NCBI GenBank assembly: GCA_963774195.1
Contig: CAVZDY010000002.1
Location: 434,001-498,000, forward strand
Source: Roseiarcus sp963774195
GTDB taxonomy: Bacteria; Pseudomonadota; Alphaproteobacteria; Rhizobiales; Beijerinckiaceae
Length of the DNA: 64,000 bases
Reading direction: 5' to 3'
Shown: positions 34,363 to 43,487 of the stretch, piece after piece
How the letters are laid out: each line of letters starts with the position of its first letter
Numbering within the stretch: the stretch's first letter is position 1
Made by a program: the position numbers and the translations under genes
Notes under the pieces: generated by a model
The model's database searches: none
Seen by the model: only the letters and a program-made list of their open reading frames with translations
Told to the model about the DNA's origin: nothing

Positions 34363-37300
34363 AATCGCTCGCCGCGGCGACCAGCCGCCTCGCACAAGGC
34401 GGGGAGGTCACGCTCTGCCATGTTCCGGAAGGCTATGACGGTTTCGTCGTCGCCGAGCTCGCGCGCCAATTCGCCCGTGCTGGCGAGGAGCGGGCCACCG
34501 CGCTGGTGTTTATTGCGCGCGACAGCGGGCGCGCGCAGAATTTCATCGACGCGCTCGCCTTCGCCGCGCCCGAGATCGAGGCGCTCTTCCTGCCTTCGTG
34601 GGATTGCCAGCCCTACGACCGCGTCTCGCCCAACGCCTCGGTGTCGGCGCAGCGCATGACGACGCTGGCGCGGCTCGCCCGCTCGAGGGGCGCGCTGGAG
34701 CGACCGCGCGTTCTCGTCATGACCGCCAACTGCCTCACGCAGCGCGTGCCGCCGCGCAAATTCGTCGCCGCGGCGGCGTTTTCCGCCGCGCCAGGCAATA
34801 CGGCGCGCATGGATGAGCTTGCCGCCTGGCTCGAATCCAACGGCTACGGCCGCGCCAGCACGGTGCGCGACGTCGGCGACTATGCGACGCGCGGCGGCAT
34901 TCTCGATCTTTTCCCGCCCGGCGCTCCGGCGCCGATCAGGCTCGACTTCTTCGGCGACACGCTCGAATCGATCCGCTCGTTCGATCCCGAGACCCAGCGC
35001 ACCGTTGGCCAATTGCGGGCTCTCGATCTCGTGCCGATGAGCGAAGCGCGGCTGACGACCGAATCGATCCGCCGCTTCCGGCAAGGTTACACCGCCGAGT
35101 TCGGCGCGCCGCGCCGCGGCGATTCGGTCTACGAAGCCGTCAGCGACGGGCGGCGCGCGATCGGGCTCGAACACTGGCTGCCGCTCTTTTATGACAGCAT
35201 GGACAGCCTGTTCGACTACGCCGAAGGTGCGCCCATCGTGCTCGACGCGCGCGCCGAGGAGGTCGCCCATCAGCGCTTCGCGCAGGTCGCCGACTATTAC
35301 GAGGCGCGCCGCACGGCCGATCAGGAAGATCCCGGCAAGGCGGACTATCGGCCGCTCAAGCCGGAGCAGCTCTATCTCACCGAAGACGAGTTTCGCCAAC
35401 GCCTGGGCAAGGCGCCGCTCGCGCGTCTGTCGCCTTTCGAAGCGACGCCGGGCGGCGCCAACATCATCGACTGCGGCGCGCGGGTAGGGCGCGACTTCGC
35501 GCCCGAGCGCCAGGACGAAAACGTCAATGTGTTCGACGCCGCGGTCAAACACATCAAGGCGCTGCGCGACAGCGGCCACCGGGTGATCGTCGCCGGCTGG
35601 AGCGACGGTTCGCGCGAGCGCCTGAGCCACGTGCTCGCCGAGCACGGCCTCAAATCGCTGGAGCTCGTCTCCTCCTACGCGCAGGCCAAGACGGCGCGCG
35701 CCGGCGCGCTGCCGCTGGCGGTAATCGCGATGGAGCACGGCTTCGAAGCCGAGGACGTCGCGATCATCGGCGAGCAGGACATTCTCGGCGATCGGCTCGT
35801 CCGCCAGCATAAGCGCAAGCGGCGCGCCCATGATGTGCTGGCCGAAGCCGCAGCGCTGACGGCGGGCGATCTCGTCGTGCACGTCGATCATGGCATCGGC
35901 CGCTTCGTCGGCCTCGCCACCATCGAAGCGGCCGGCGCGCCGCACGATTGCCTGGAGATCCATTATGCCGGCGGCGACCGGCTGTTCCTGCCGGTCGAAA
36001 ATCTCGAGCTGTTGTCGCGCTACGGCTCGGAGCAGGGCGAACTCGATCGGCTGGGATCGACCGGCTGGCAGACCCGCAAGGCGCGGCTCAAGAAGCGCGT
36101 GCGCGAGATGGCGGGCGAACTGATCCGCATCGCCGCGCAGCGTATGACCCGCGAGGCGCCGCGGCTCGCGCCGCCTGAGGGGCTGTACGACGAATTCTGC
36201 GCGCGCTTTCCCTACGAGGAAACCCAGGATCAGTCCGCTGCGATCGACGCGACGCTCGACGATCTTGCTGCCGGACGGCCGATGGACCGGCTGATCTGCG
36301 GCGACGTCGGCTTCGGCAAGACCGAGGTCGCCCTGCGCGCCGCCTTCGCCGCCTCGATCAATGGCAAGCAGACAGCGATCGTCGTTCCGACGACCTTGCT
36401 GGCGCGCCAGCACGCCAAGAATTTCATCGATCGCTTCGTCGGCCTGCCGATCCGCATCGGCCAGCTTTCGCGCATCGTCGGCGCAGCCGATCAGCGCACG
36501 GTGAAGAAGGGCCTCAAGGAGGGCTCGGTCGACATCGTCGTCGGCACGCATGCGGTGCTCGGCAAGACCGTCGAGTTCAAGGACCTCGGTCTGGTTGTGA
36601 TCGACGAGGAGCAGCACTTTGGCGTCGGCCACAAGGAGCGGCTGAAGGATTTGCGCTCCGAGGTGCACGTGCTGACGCTGTCGGCGACGCCGATCCCCCG
36701 CACGCTGCAACTCGCCATGACGGGCGTGCGCGAATTGTCGATCATCGCGACGCCGCCGGTCGACCGCCTCGCGGTGCGCTCGTTCGTCTCGCCGTTCGAC
36801 GCGCTGATCGTGCGCGAAGCGCTGCTGCGCGAGCGTTATCGCGGCGGGCAGTCCTTCTACGTCTGTCCCAGGATCGAGGACCTCGACGAGGCCGCCGCCT
36901 TCCTCAGGCAGAACGTCCCAGAGGCGAAGTTCGTCATTGCGCACGGCCAGATGGGCGCGACCGAGCTCGAGGACAAGATCAGCGCCTTCTACGACGGGAA
37001 ATACGACATCCTGCTGTCCACCTCGATCGTCGAATCCGGCCTCGACATTCCCCGGGCCAATACGCTGATCGTGCATCGCGCCGATATGTTCGGCCTCGCG
37101 CAGCTCTACCAGCTGCGCGGCCGTGTCGGCCGCTCGAAGACGCGCGCCTACGCCATCTTCACGACGCCCCCCAACAAGCTGGTCACGCCGCAGGCGCAGA
37201 AGCGACTCGAAGTGTTGCAGTCGCTCGACACGCTCGGCGCGGGCTTCCAACTCGCCAGTCACGACCTCGATCTGCGCGGCGCCGGCAACCTGCTCGGCGA

Positions 37301-37865
37301 AGAGCAGTCCGGCCACATCAAGGAAGTCGGCTACGAGCTTTATCAGCAGATGGTGCAGGACGCGATCGAGCGCCTGAAGGCGGGCGTCGAGGAGCCGGCG
37401 CAGGAGATGTGGTCGCCGAACATTTCGCTTGGCGCGCCGGTCACGATCCCGGAGAGCTATATTCCGGACCTTACGACGCGTCTGTCGCTCTACCGGCGGC
37501 TCTCCTCGCTCGAAGACGACGCGGAGATCGACGCGATGGGCGCGGAGATCGTCGACCGCTTCGGCGCGCCGCCGCCGGAGGTCGAGCTGCTGTTGAAGCT
37601 GATGACGATCAAGGCGCTGTGCCGCAGAGCGCACATCGAGAAGCTCGACGCCGGCGCCAAGGGCCTGACGCTCGCCTTCCGCGACAATTCCTTCGCCAAC
37701 CCTGCGGGCCTCGTCAAATGGGTCGCCGCCAAGGGCTCGCTCGCCCGCGTGCGCCCGGACATGCGCATCGTCGTGACGGGCGATTTCGAGGAACTGCCGG
37801 AGCGGGTAGAGGGCACGCTGACGATCATGCGCGAGATCGCGAAGATCGCGGGGAGGAAGGGGTAG
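34359..37865 (+). CDS. mfd: Transcription-repair coupling factor Mfd
   Basis: Mfd removes RNA polymerase stalled at DNA lesions and recruits UvrA. The 1168-residue protein is complete. The N-terminal UvrB-like region (LPSWDCQPYDRVSPNASVSAQRM), the RNA-polymerase-interacting domain near residue 503 (GDLVVHVDHGIGRFVG), Walker A GDVGFGKTEVALRAAF near 648, DEEQHFGV near 748, and the translocase block STSIVESGLDIPRANTLIV with QLRGRVGRS are all present. The GTG start overlaps the sdhE stop by 4 bases. Confidence 0.96.
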   Translation: MKSLAAATSRLAQGGEVTLCHVPEGYDGFVVAELARQFARAGEERATALVFIARDSGRAQNFIDALAFAAPEIEALFLPSWDCQPYDRVSPNASVSAQRMTTLARLARSRGALERPRVLVMTANCLTQRVPPRKFVAAAAFSAAPGNTARMDELAAWLESNGYGRASTVRDVGDYATRGGILDLFPPGAPAPIRLDFFGDTLESIRSFDPETQRTVGQLRALDLVPMSEARLTTESIRRFRQGYTAEFGAPRRGDSVYEAVSDGRRAIGLEHWLPLFYDSMDSLFDYAEGAPIVLDARAEEVAHQRFAQVADYYEARRTADQEDPGKADYRPLKPEQLYLTEDEFRQRLGKAPLARLSPFEATPGGANIIDCGARVGRDFAPERQDENVNVFDAAVKHIKALRDSGHRVIVAGWSDGSRERLSHVLAEHGLKSLELVSSYAQAKTARAGALPLAVIAMEHGFEAEDVAIIGEQDILGDRLVRQHKRKRRAHDVLAEAAALTAGDLVVHVDHGIGRFVGLATIEAAGAPHDCLEIHYAGGDRLFLPVENLELLSRYGSEQGELDRLGSTGWQTRKARLKKRVREMAGELIRIAAQRMTREAPRLAPPEGLYDEFCARFPYEETQDQSAAIDATLDDLAAGRPMDRLICGDVGFGKTEVALRAAFAASINGKQTAIVVPTTLLARQHAKNFIDRFVGLPIRIGQLSRIVGAADQRTVKKGLKEGSVDIVVGTHAVLGKTVEFKDLGLVVIDEEQHFGVGHKERLKDLRSEVHVLTLSATPIPRTLQLAMTGVRELSIIATPPVDRLAVRSFVSPFDALIVREALLRERYRGGQSFYVCPRIEDLDEAAAFLRQNVPEAKFVIAHGQMGATELEDKISAFYDGKYDILLSTSIVESGLDIPRANTLIVHRADMFGLAQLYQLRGRVGRSKTRAYAIFTTPPNKLVTPQAQKRLEVLQSLDTLGAGFQLASHDLDLRGAGNLLGEEQSGHIKEVGYELYQQMVQDAIERLKAGVEEPAQEMWSPNISLGAPVTIPESYIPDLTTRLSLYRRLSSLEDDAEIDAMGAEIVDRFGAPPPEVELLLKLMTIKALCRRAHIEKLDAGAKGLTLAFRDNSFANPAGLVKWVAAKGSLARVRPDMRIVVTGDFEELPERVEGTLTIMREIAKIAGRKG

Positions 37866-38115
37866 GGGAGATCCGGCGTCACGTCGTCACGTCTTCAGTT
37901 GCGGGACTACGTGACGCCATGGCGGGCGGGGCAGACAAATCTGGCGCAATCGAGCCTGACTCGGGCGGCGATAGCCGCCGCGACCGCATCCGGCAGGCTT
38001 TTGGTTCTCCAAACATGCGAACAACGCCGCTCGCGGCAGACGTGCCCCCGAAGCCGGGACGTTTGCCCGTTAGAAATCCTCTGCGGCGCCGACGAGCCGA
38101 TTCAGAACCGCGCGC
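37866..38115. other. Gene-free stretch between mfd and hpnJ (convergent)
   Basis: About 250 bases without a credible gene. CGTCACGTCGTCACGTC at 37877 is a short tandem of GTCAC words. No clear terminator with a T tract was seen. Confidence 0.35.
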
Positions 38116-39548
38116 TCAATGCGCTTCGGCGCCGCGCTCGCGCAGGAAGCGGAAGAATTCTCTGCCCTCGCGCAGGCGACGAACCATCATTTCCGGGCTT
38201 CGCACCATTTCGTTGAGAATTGAGGCAATCTTGCTGGAGCGAAAGTAGAAGCGACGATAAAACGTCTCCACCGAACTCGTAGATTTCCGTGTGGCTGAGA
38301 CCGGGATAGTGCAGCGGCGCGATCTGCTGGCCGTGTTCGTCGACCAACTCGGCGTTGGCGTCGTCCAGCCAACCGTTCTTTAATGCCTGGTCGTACAGGA
38401 AGGTGCCGGGATAGGGCGCAGCGAGCGAAACCTGGATCGTGTGCGGATTGACCTTGGTCGCGAAGCGGATCGTCTCCTCGATCGTTTCCTTGCTCTCTCC
38501 GGGCAGGCCCATGATGAACGTGCCGTGGATCTTGATGCCGAGTTCACGGCAATCCCTGGAGAATCGCTCGGCGACATCAATCCGCATGCCCTTCTTCACA
38601 TTGTACAGGATCTGCTGATTGCCGGAACTCGTAACCAACCAGCAGCAGTCGCAGGCCGCCGTCGCGCAAGACTTTGAGCGTTTCGCGCGGCACATTGGCC
38701 TTGGCGTTGCAGGACCAGACGATGCCGAGCTTGCCCAATTCCTTCGCGATCGCCTCTGCGCGCGGCAGATCGTCAGTGAAGGTGTCGTCGTCGAAAAAGA
38801 ACTCCTTCACCTCCGGGAACGCCTTCTGCGCCCATTTCATCTCTTCAATCACGTTCGCCACCGAGCGCGTGCGATAGCGATGTCCGCCCACCGTCTGCGG
38901 CCAAAGGCAGAAGGTGCAACGCGACTTGCAACCGCGGCCCGTATGCAACGAAAGATAGGGATGCTTGAGATAGCCGATGAAATATCGGCTGATTTGCAAG
39001 TCGCGCCGGTAGACCGGGGTCGTAAACGGCAGCAAGTCCATATTCTCGACGATCGCCCGATCCGCAGTGTGTTCGATGTCGCCGGCGGCGTTGCGAAACG
39101 ACAATCCAGGGACGGACTTCCAATCCTTGCCGTCCGCGACGTCCTTGATTGTAAAATCGAATTCGTTGCGGGCGACGAAATCGACGATGGGAGCGGCCTT
39201 GAGGCTGCCCGCGGCGTCCACAGCCACCTTCGCGCCGATGAGGCCGGCTTTGAGACTTGGATTGGCCGCCTTCAGCGCTTCGATCGTCTTGACGTCCGAG
39301 GCGAAGGACGGCGTCGAGGTGTGCAGGACGGCGAGATCAAAGTTCTTGGCCTGCGCGGCAACCTCCGCGAGCTTGATCCGGTGCGGCGGCGCGTCAATCA
39401 GCTTGCTGTTCTCAACCAGCGCCGCCGGCTGCGCGAGCCACTGCGGATACCAATAGGAAGCAATCTCGCGTTTGGCTTGGTAGCGCGAGCCCGCTCCGCC
39501 ATCAAATCCGTCAAACGAAGGCGCCTGAAGAAACAACGTCCGCATCAT
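38116..39548 (-). CDS. hpnJ: Hopanoid biosynthesis radical SAM protein HpnJ (two frameshifts)
   Basis: HpnJ converts the sugar of bacteriohopanetetrol glycosides to the cyclitol ether head group. With frames restored the protein has about 475 residues. It has a B12-binding-like N-terminal domain (LFLQAPSFDGFDGGAGSRYQ), then the radical SAM cluster RGCKSRCTFCLWPQTVGG, and VKEFFFDDDTFTDD. The sequence GYESGNQQILYNVKKGMR and the C-terminal HTEIYESVETFYRRFYFR to the stop at 38118 are both recovered only after removing one base each from GAACTC at 38625-38630 and at 38273-38278 (plus strand). ATG 39548 overlaps the hpnI stop. No hpnK lies next to it. Confidence 0.85.
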
Positions 39549-40729
39549 AGCGCTGCCTTCCCTGTCTCACTGTCGCCGAAACGGGTCATGTTTCCTTTTC
39601 GGTCGACCCTGTAGCTGTGCCCACGCCAGTTGACCCGCGAACCGAAGAAGCAGGCCAGATACACGAAGAACGAAATCATGTCGCGCAACGGCGCAAGCAG
39701 GAGCGACACAGCCGAAAGACCGAACGCGCGTGTTACCCCCGCCTGGAGCCATAGCCGGCAAACCAGAGCAAAAGCTATCAGCATCCAGCCCCACAAATCA
39801 AATCCGCGCAACAGCGCCGTCAGTAAGGCCAAGGGGAAGGCATGGGTGACTCCGGCGCCGATGAAGCCAACCTTGTCGATGCGGAAGATGGTGCGCGCCC
39901 AGCGCAATTCATGCCTGAACAGTTCCCCAAAGCTTCGCTCAGGACAATTGTGGGCGATCAAAAACGATGGAATCTCAATGCGGAGGCCTAGCTTCGTCAC
40001 CTCGACCCCGAGCACGTAATCGTCAGCGAGTTGATCGGCGAGCCTTTCGAACCCTCCGATCGCGGACAACGTCTCGCGCCTCAGCGCCATTGTGGGACCA
40101 AGGCAGGGTTCGGCGAGGCCGATTGCGAGCCCGACAACGACGCTCGGCAGGAAGTGAAACTCCATTCCCATGCAGGCGAGCCTCGACCAGAGCGTTCCGG
40201 TGTATTTACCCCGGTAGAGGCAGGTGACGAGCCCCACGCCGGGGCGCTCGAGGGCGCCGCAAAGGCGCTGCAAATAGGTCGGCTCCACAGCTACGTCGCT
40301 GTCGGCCAGCACTACGACGTCATGCTCGATGTGCCTGGCCATGTTGATGAGGCTCGAAACCTTGCGATTGGAGCCATGCTGGGTATCATCAATGACTATA
40401 CGGATATTCAGTGCTGGAAATTCGGATTCCAGCTCTCGTACGACTGGAATGGCGGGGTCGGAAAGGCTTTGCAGACCAAAGATGATCTGCACCGGCGCGC
40501 GGTAATCCTGCTTGCAGAAGGTCGTCAGGTTTTCCCGCAAGCCGATCTCCGGCCCACAGAGAGGCTTGAGAATCGTCACGCCGAACCGTTCGCTGCGCGC
40601 GTCGTCGGTCCGCCGCGCGAACCGGCGCATCAATTCTTGCGCGGCCAATGTGTAAAGGCAGCCAAAGAGGCACAGAGCGGCGCAAATTGGGGAGAGCCAC
40701 TCGATGACACGCGTGTGAAGAATTGACAT
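39545..40729 (-). CDS. hpnI: Hopanoid biosynthesis glycosyltransferase HpnI
   Basis: HpnI transfers N-acetylglucosamine to bacteriohopanetetrol. The 394-residue membrane glycosyltransferase (GT2 family) has an N-terminal helix and the GT-A motifs: ILKPLCGPEIGLREN near residue 54, VVLADSDVAV with the metal-binding DxD at 143-145, GPTMALRRETL, ADDYVLG, and the processive-type RHELRWART near 272-280. Hydrophobic helices follow. It overlaps hpnJ by 4 bases, so the two are co-translated. They serve hopanoid head-group assembly and membrane stabilisation. Confidence 0.92.
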   Translation of the reverse strand: MSILHTRVIEWLSPICAALCLFGCLYTLAAQELMRRFARRTDDARSERFGVTILKPLCGPEIGLRENLTTFCKQDYRAPVQIIFGLQSLSDPAIPVVRELESEFPALNIRIVIDDTQHGSNRKVSSLINMARHIEHDVVVLADSDVAVEPTYLQRLCGALERPGVGLVTCLYRGKYTGTLWSRLACMGMEFHFLPSVVVGLAIGLAEPCLGPTMALRRETLSAIGGFERLADQLADDYVLGVEVTKLGLRIEIPSFLIAHNCPERSFGELFRHELRWARTIFRIDKVGFIGAGVTHAFPLALLTALLRGFDLWGWMLIAFALVCRLWLQAGVTRAFGLSAVSLLLAPLRDMISFFVYLACFFGSRVNWRGHSYRVDRKGNMTRFGDSETGKAAL

Positions 40730-40934
40730 TGCCTAGCGAGGTTGAAGATTTGTGGGCGCTTGTACGTTGCAATATCTAGCATGGATTGGGTGTTCTTCGT
40801 CGACGACGATCCTCACGCCCAGTCAAAGCTCGCTCAAATGTGATCGCGTCGTCGCCGACGGAAATGGGAGAATATATTTGTGGCCGCGCCGCCGAACCCT
40901 CCGCCGCCGAGTCGGGCGATCGCAGCGGTGTCCC

Positions 40935-41858
40935 TCAAAACACCGACCAGCCCATCCGCTTGGCGAGCTTCTCCAGCGCGATCGCGCCGAGGTGGGAGTT
41001 GCCGTTGGCGTCGAGGCCGGGGGACCAGACGGCGATCGAGGCCTTGCCGGGCGCGACCGCGAGGATGCCGCCGCCGACGCCGCTCTTGCCGGGCAGGCCG
41101 ACGCGGAAGGCGAAATCGCCCGATCCGTCGTAATGGCCGCAGGTCAGCATCAGCGCATTGATGCGTCGGGCGCGCTCGGAGGAGACGACGGACATGCCGG
41201 TCGCCGGATTGCGCCCCGCCGCGGCGAGAAAGAGGCCCGCTGTTGCGAGCTGGCGGCACGACATGGCGACCGCGCAGTGGTGGAAATAGACGCCGAGCAC
41301 GAAGTCGACCGAGTTCTCGATCCGGCCGAACGACTTCATGTAATTGGCGAGCGCGGCGTTGCGAAAGCCGGTGCGCCGCTCGGATTCCGCCACCGCTTTG
41401 TCGATGAAGATCGAATTGTCCTGGGCGATGAAGCGCAGAAAGCGCAGGATCTCGCCCAGCGCCTCGCGCGGCTGGCTCCGGGAAAGGATCACGTCGGAGA
41501 CGACGATTGCGCCCGCGTTGATGAAGGGGTTACGCGGAATGCCGCGTTCGCGTTCGAGTTGGACGATCGAGTTGAAGGGATTGCCCGAGGGCTCACGGCC
41601 GACGCGAGCCCAGATGTCATCGCCGATGAGGCCGAGCGCCAGCGTCAAGGTGAAGACCTTGGAGATGCTCTGGATCGAGAACGGCGCCTCGGCGTCGCCC
41701 GCGGCGACCATTTGGCCATCGACGGTGGCGACCGCGAGCGCGAAGGCGCCAGGGTCCTCCCGCGCGAGTTCGGGGATATAGTTCGCGACCTCGCCGCGAT
41801 CCCCTCGCGCCTTCATTTCCAAGGCGATTTCCTGGACCGCGGCTTCGAGGTCGGACAC
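40935..41858 (-). CDS. glsA: Glutaminase
   Basis: GlsA hydrolyses glutamine to glutamate and ammonia. The 307-residue protein is of family length. The beta-lactamase-like fold shows the nucleophile motif S-I-S-K (Ser64, Lys67) in FSIQSISKVFTL, then SGNPFNSIVQLE, NPFINAGAI and GLPGKSGVGGGI. It is the third gene of a leftward run after two MFS transporter genes, with gaps of 118 and 92 bases; a functional link is not evident. Confidence 0.95.
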   Translation of the reverse strand: MSDLEAAVQEIALEMKARGDRGEVANYIPELAREDPGAFALAVATVDGQMVAAGDAEAPFSIQSISKVFTLTLALGLIGDDIWARVGREPSGNPFNSIVQLERERGIPRNPFINAGAIVVSDVILSRSQPREALGEILRFLRFIAQDNSIFIDKAVAESERRTGFRNAALANYMKSFGRIENSVDFVLGVYFHHCAVAMSCRQLATAGLFLAAAGRNPATGMSVVSSERARRINALMLTCGHYDGSGDFAFRVGLPGKSGVGGGILAVAPGKASIAVWSPGLDANGNSHLGAIALEKLAKRMGWSVF

Positions 41859-41950
41859 GTTGGGCCTCCGAGGCGAAAGGCGCGCGTCTTACCAACAAAG
41901 CCACAGGGTCGCAAAGGCGGGAGACGTGGGGTCTCCCGCCGGGCGAAGCT

Positions 41951-43369
41951 TCAGTGATTGATCGCCTCGAGCGCCAGGCCCTTGGTGCTCGGTCCGAGCG
42001 CGATCGCGATCATCCCGACTACCATCGCCGCGCCGATGAAGGCGGCGACGAAGGGCACGCCGCCGGCATCGAGGAGTAGGGCGATGATGAGGCCGGCAAA
42101 GGCGCCGACCAGCCGGCTCCAGGAATAGACGAAGCCGACCGCCCGCGCGCGAATGCGGGTCGGGTACAGCTCGGCCTGGTAGCTGTGGAAGGCGAAGGAC
42201 ATCACGTTCGAGGCGAGCGTGAAGGCGACGCCGAGCGCGATCAAGGGAAAAGCGTCGCTCACTTGCGCGAACAGCGCCATCGCGACGCCCATCGTGATCA
42301 TGGAGGCGAGGATCTGCGTCTTGCGCTCGATGCGATCGGCGAACAGCGCGCCGAGCAAGGGGCCGACCGGGCTGCCGATGGCGATGATGAAGGAATATTC
42401 GAGGCTCGTCGTGACGTTCACGCCGCGGTAAATCAGCAGGGTCGGCACCCAGGCAGCGAAGCCATAGAAGCCAACGACCTGCGCCGCGTTGAAGACCGAG
42501 AGAATGACGGTCCGTCCGAGGTAGGGCGGCGCGAAGGCTTCGGCGAGCGAGCCGTCGCCGCGGAAGTCTTCGGGCGCCGCCAGATGCGGCTCCGGCAGCG
42601 GCGCGCCATTCTCGGTTTCGACATTGCGCTCGAGGTCGGCGACGATCGCCAGCGCCTCAAAACCCCGTCCGTTACGGGCGAGCCATCGCGGGCTCTCCGG
42701 CAGGCTGCGCCGCAGGAACCAGGCAATCAGCGCGCCGCCGGAGCCGATCAGGATGATGACGCGCCAATAGTCGGAGCCGACCGGGGTCGTTTCCTTCAAG
42801 CCCCAGGCGAGCACCGCGCAGATCGGCACTGCGAGGAAGGTGATGACCTGATTGAGGCAGAAAGCGCGTCCGCGCGCCTTCGCCGGGACGAGCTCCGAGA
42901 TATAGGCGTCGATCGTGACGAGCTCGACGCCGATGCCAATGCCGGCGATGAAACGCCACAGCACGAGGTCGAAGCCGTTGGTCTGGAACGCCATGATTGC
43001 GGTCGTCGCCGAATACCAGAGCAGCGAGCCGGTGAAGATGGCGCGTCGTCCGAAGCGGTCGGCGATCTGGCCGAAGGCGAGCGTGCCGACCCAGAGCCCG
43101 GCGAAGGTCGCAAACACGAAGACGCCGAAGCCGGCGACCTTCATCACCTGCAGCGACGCCAAGGCGCCGAGCGACTCGGGCTTGAAGAGCCCCGAAGCGA
43201 CCATGCCCGGAGCGACATAGCCGGTGAAGAAAAGGTCGTAATATTCGAAAAATCCGCCCAGCGAGATGAGCGCCACGAGGCCCCAAATCGACGGCGTCGC
43301 CGGCAGACGGTCGAGCCGCGCGGCGACCTCTGCATAATGCTGAGCGCGGATGTTGCTCTGAACCTGCAT
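41951..43369 (-). CDS. MFS transporter, sugar-porter-like family
   Basis: A 472-residue, 12-helix transporter. MFS signatures: FGQIADRFGRRAIFTGS (loop 2-3), YISELVPAKARGRA (end of helix 4), RRSLPESPRWLARNGR before the central loop, and YQAELYPTRIRARAVGFVYSWSRL in the second half. This pattern is that of sugar and metabolite:H+ symporters related to the general substrate transporters; the substrate is unknown. It follows another MFS gene and lies close to a sugar-oxidising dehydrogenase cluster. Confidence 0.85.
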   Translation of the reverse strand: MQVQSNIRAQHYAEVAARLDRLPATPSIWGLVALISLGGFFEYYDLFFTGYVAPGMVASGLFKPESLGALASLQVMKVAGFGVFVFATFAGLWVGTLAFGQIADRFGRRAIFTGSLLWYSATTAIMAFQTNGFDLVLWRFIAGIGIGVELVTIDAYISELVPAKARGRAFCLNQVITFLAVPICAVLAWGLKETTPVGSDYWRVIILIGSGGALIAWFLRRSLPESPRWLARNGRGFEALAIVADLERNVETENGAPLPEPHLAAPEDFRGDGSLAEAFAPPYLGRTVILSVFNAAQVVGFYGFAAWVPTLLIYRGVNVTTSLEYSFIIAIGSPVGPLLGALFADRIERKTQILASMITMGVAMALFAQVSDAFPLIALGVAFTLASNVMSFAFHSYQAELYPTRIRARAVGFVYSWSRLVGAFAGLIIALLLDAGGVPFVAAFIGAAMVVGMIAIALGPSTKGLALEAINH

Positions 43370-43487
43370 TGCGCTTCCCCCAAAAACCCTGCGCGAAGCA
43401 CGGGATATACATTGTTTTCCTGGGTGGCGCGGTCGCCCCTCGACGCGCCGGCGGAGGCCGGCGACCGGCCTCCGCGCTGCGAGCGTC

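Noticed and set aside
33951..37634. 1227-codon open frame on the minus strand opposite mfd
   Set aside because: It is a shadow of mfd caused by high-GC codon bias; no protein family is recognisable, while mfd on the plus strand is complete.
40752..41957. 401-codon frame on the plus strand opposite glsA
   Set aside because: Shadow frame; glutaminase on the minus strand has the full catalytic motif and family length.
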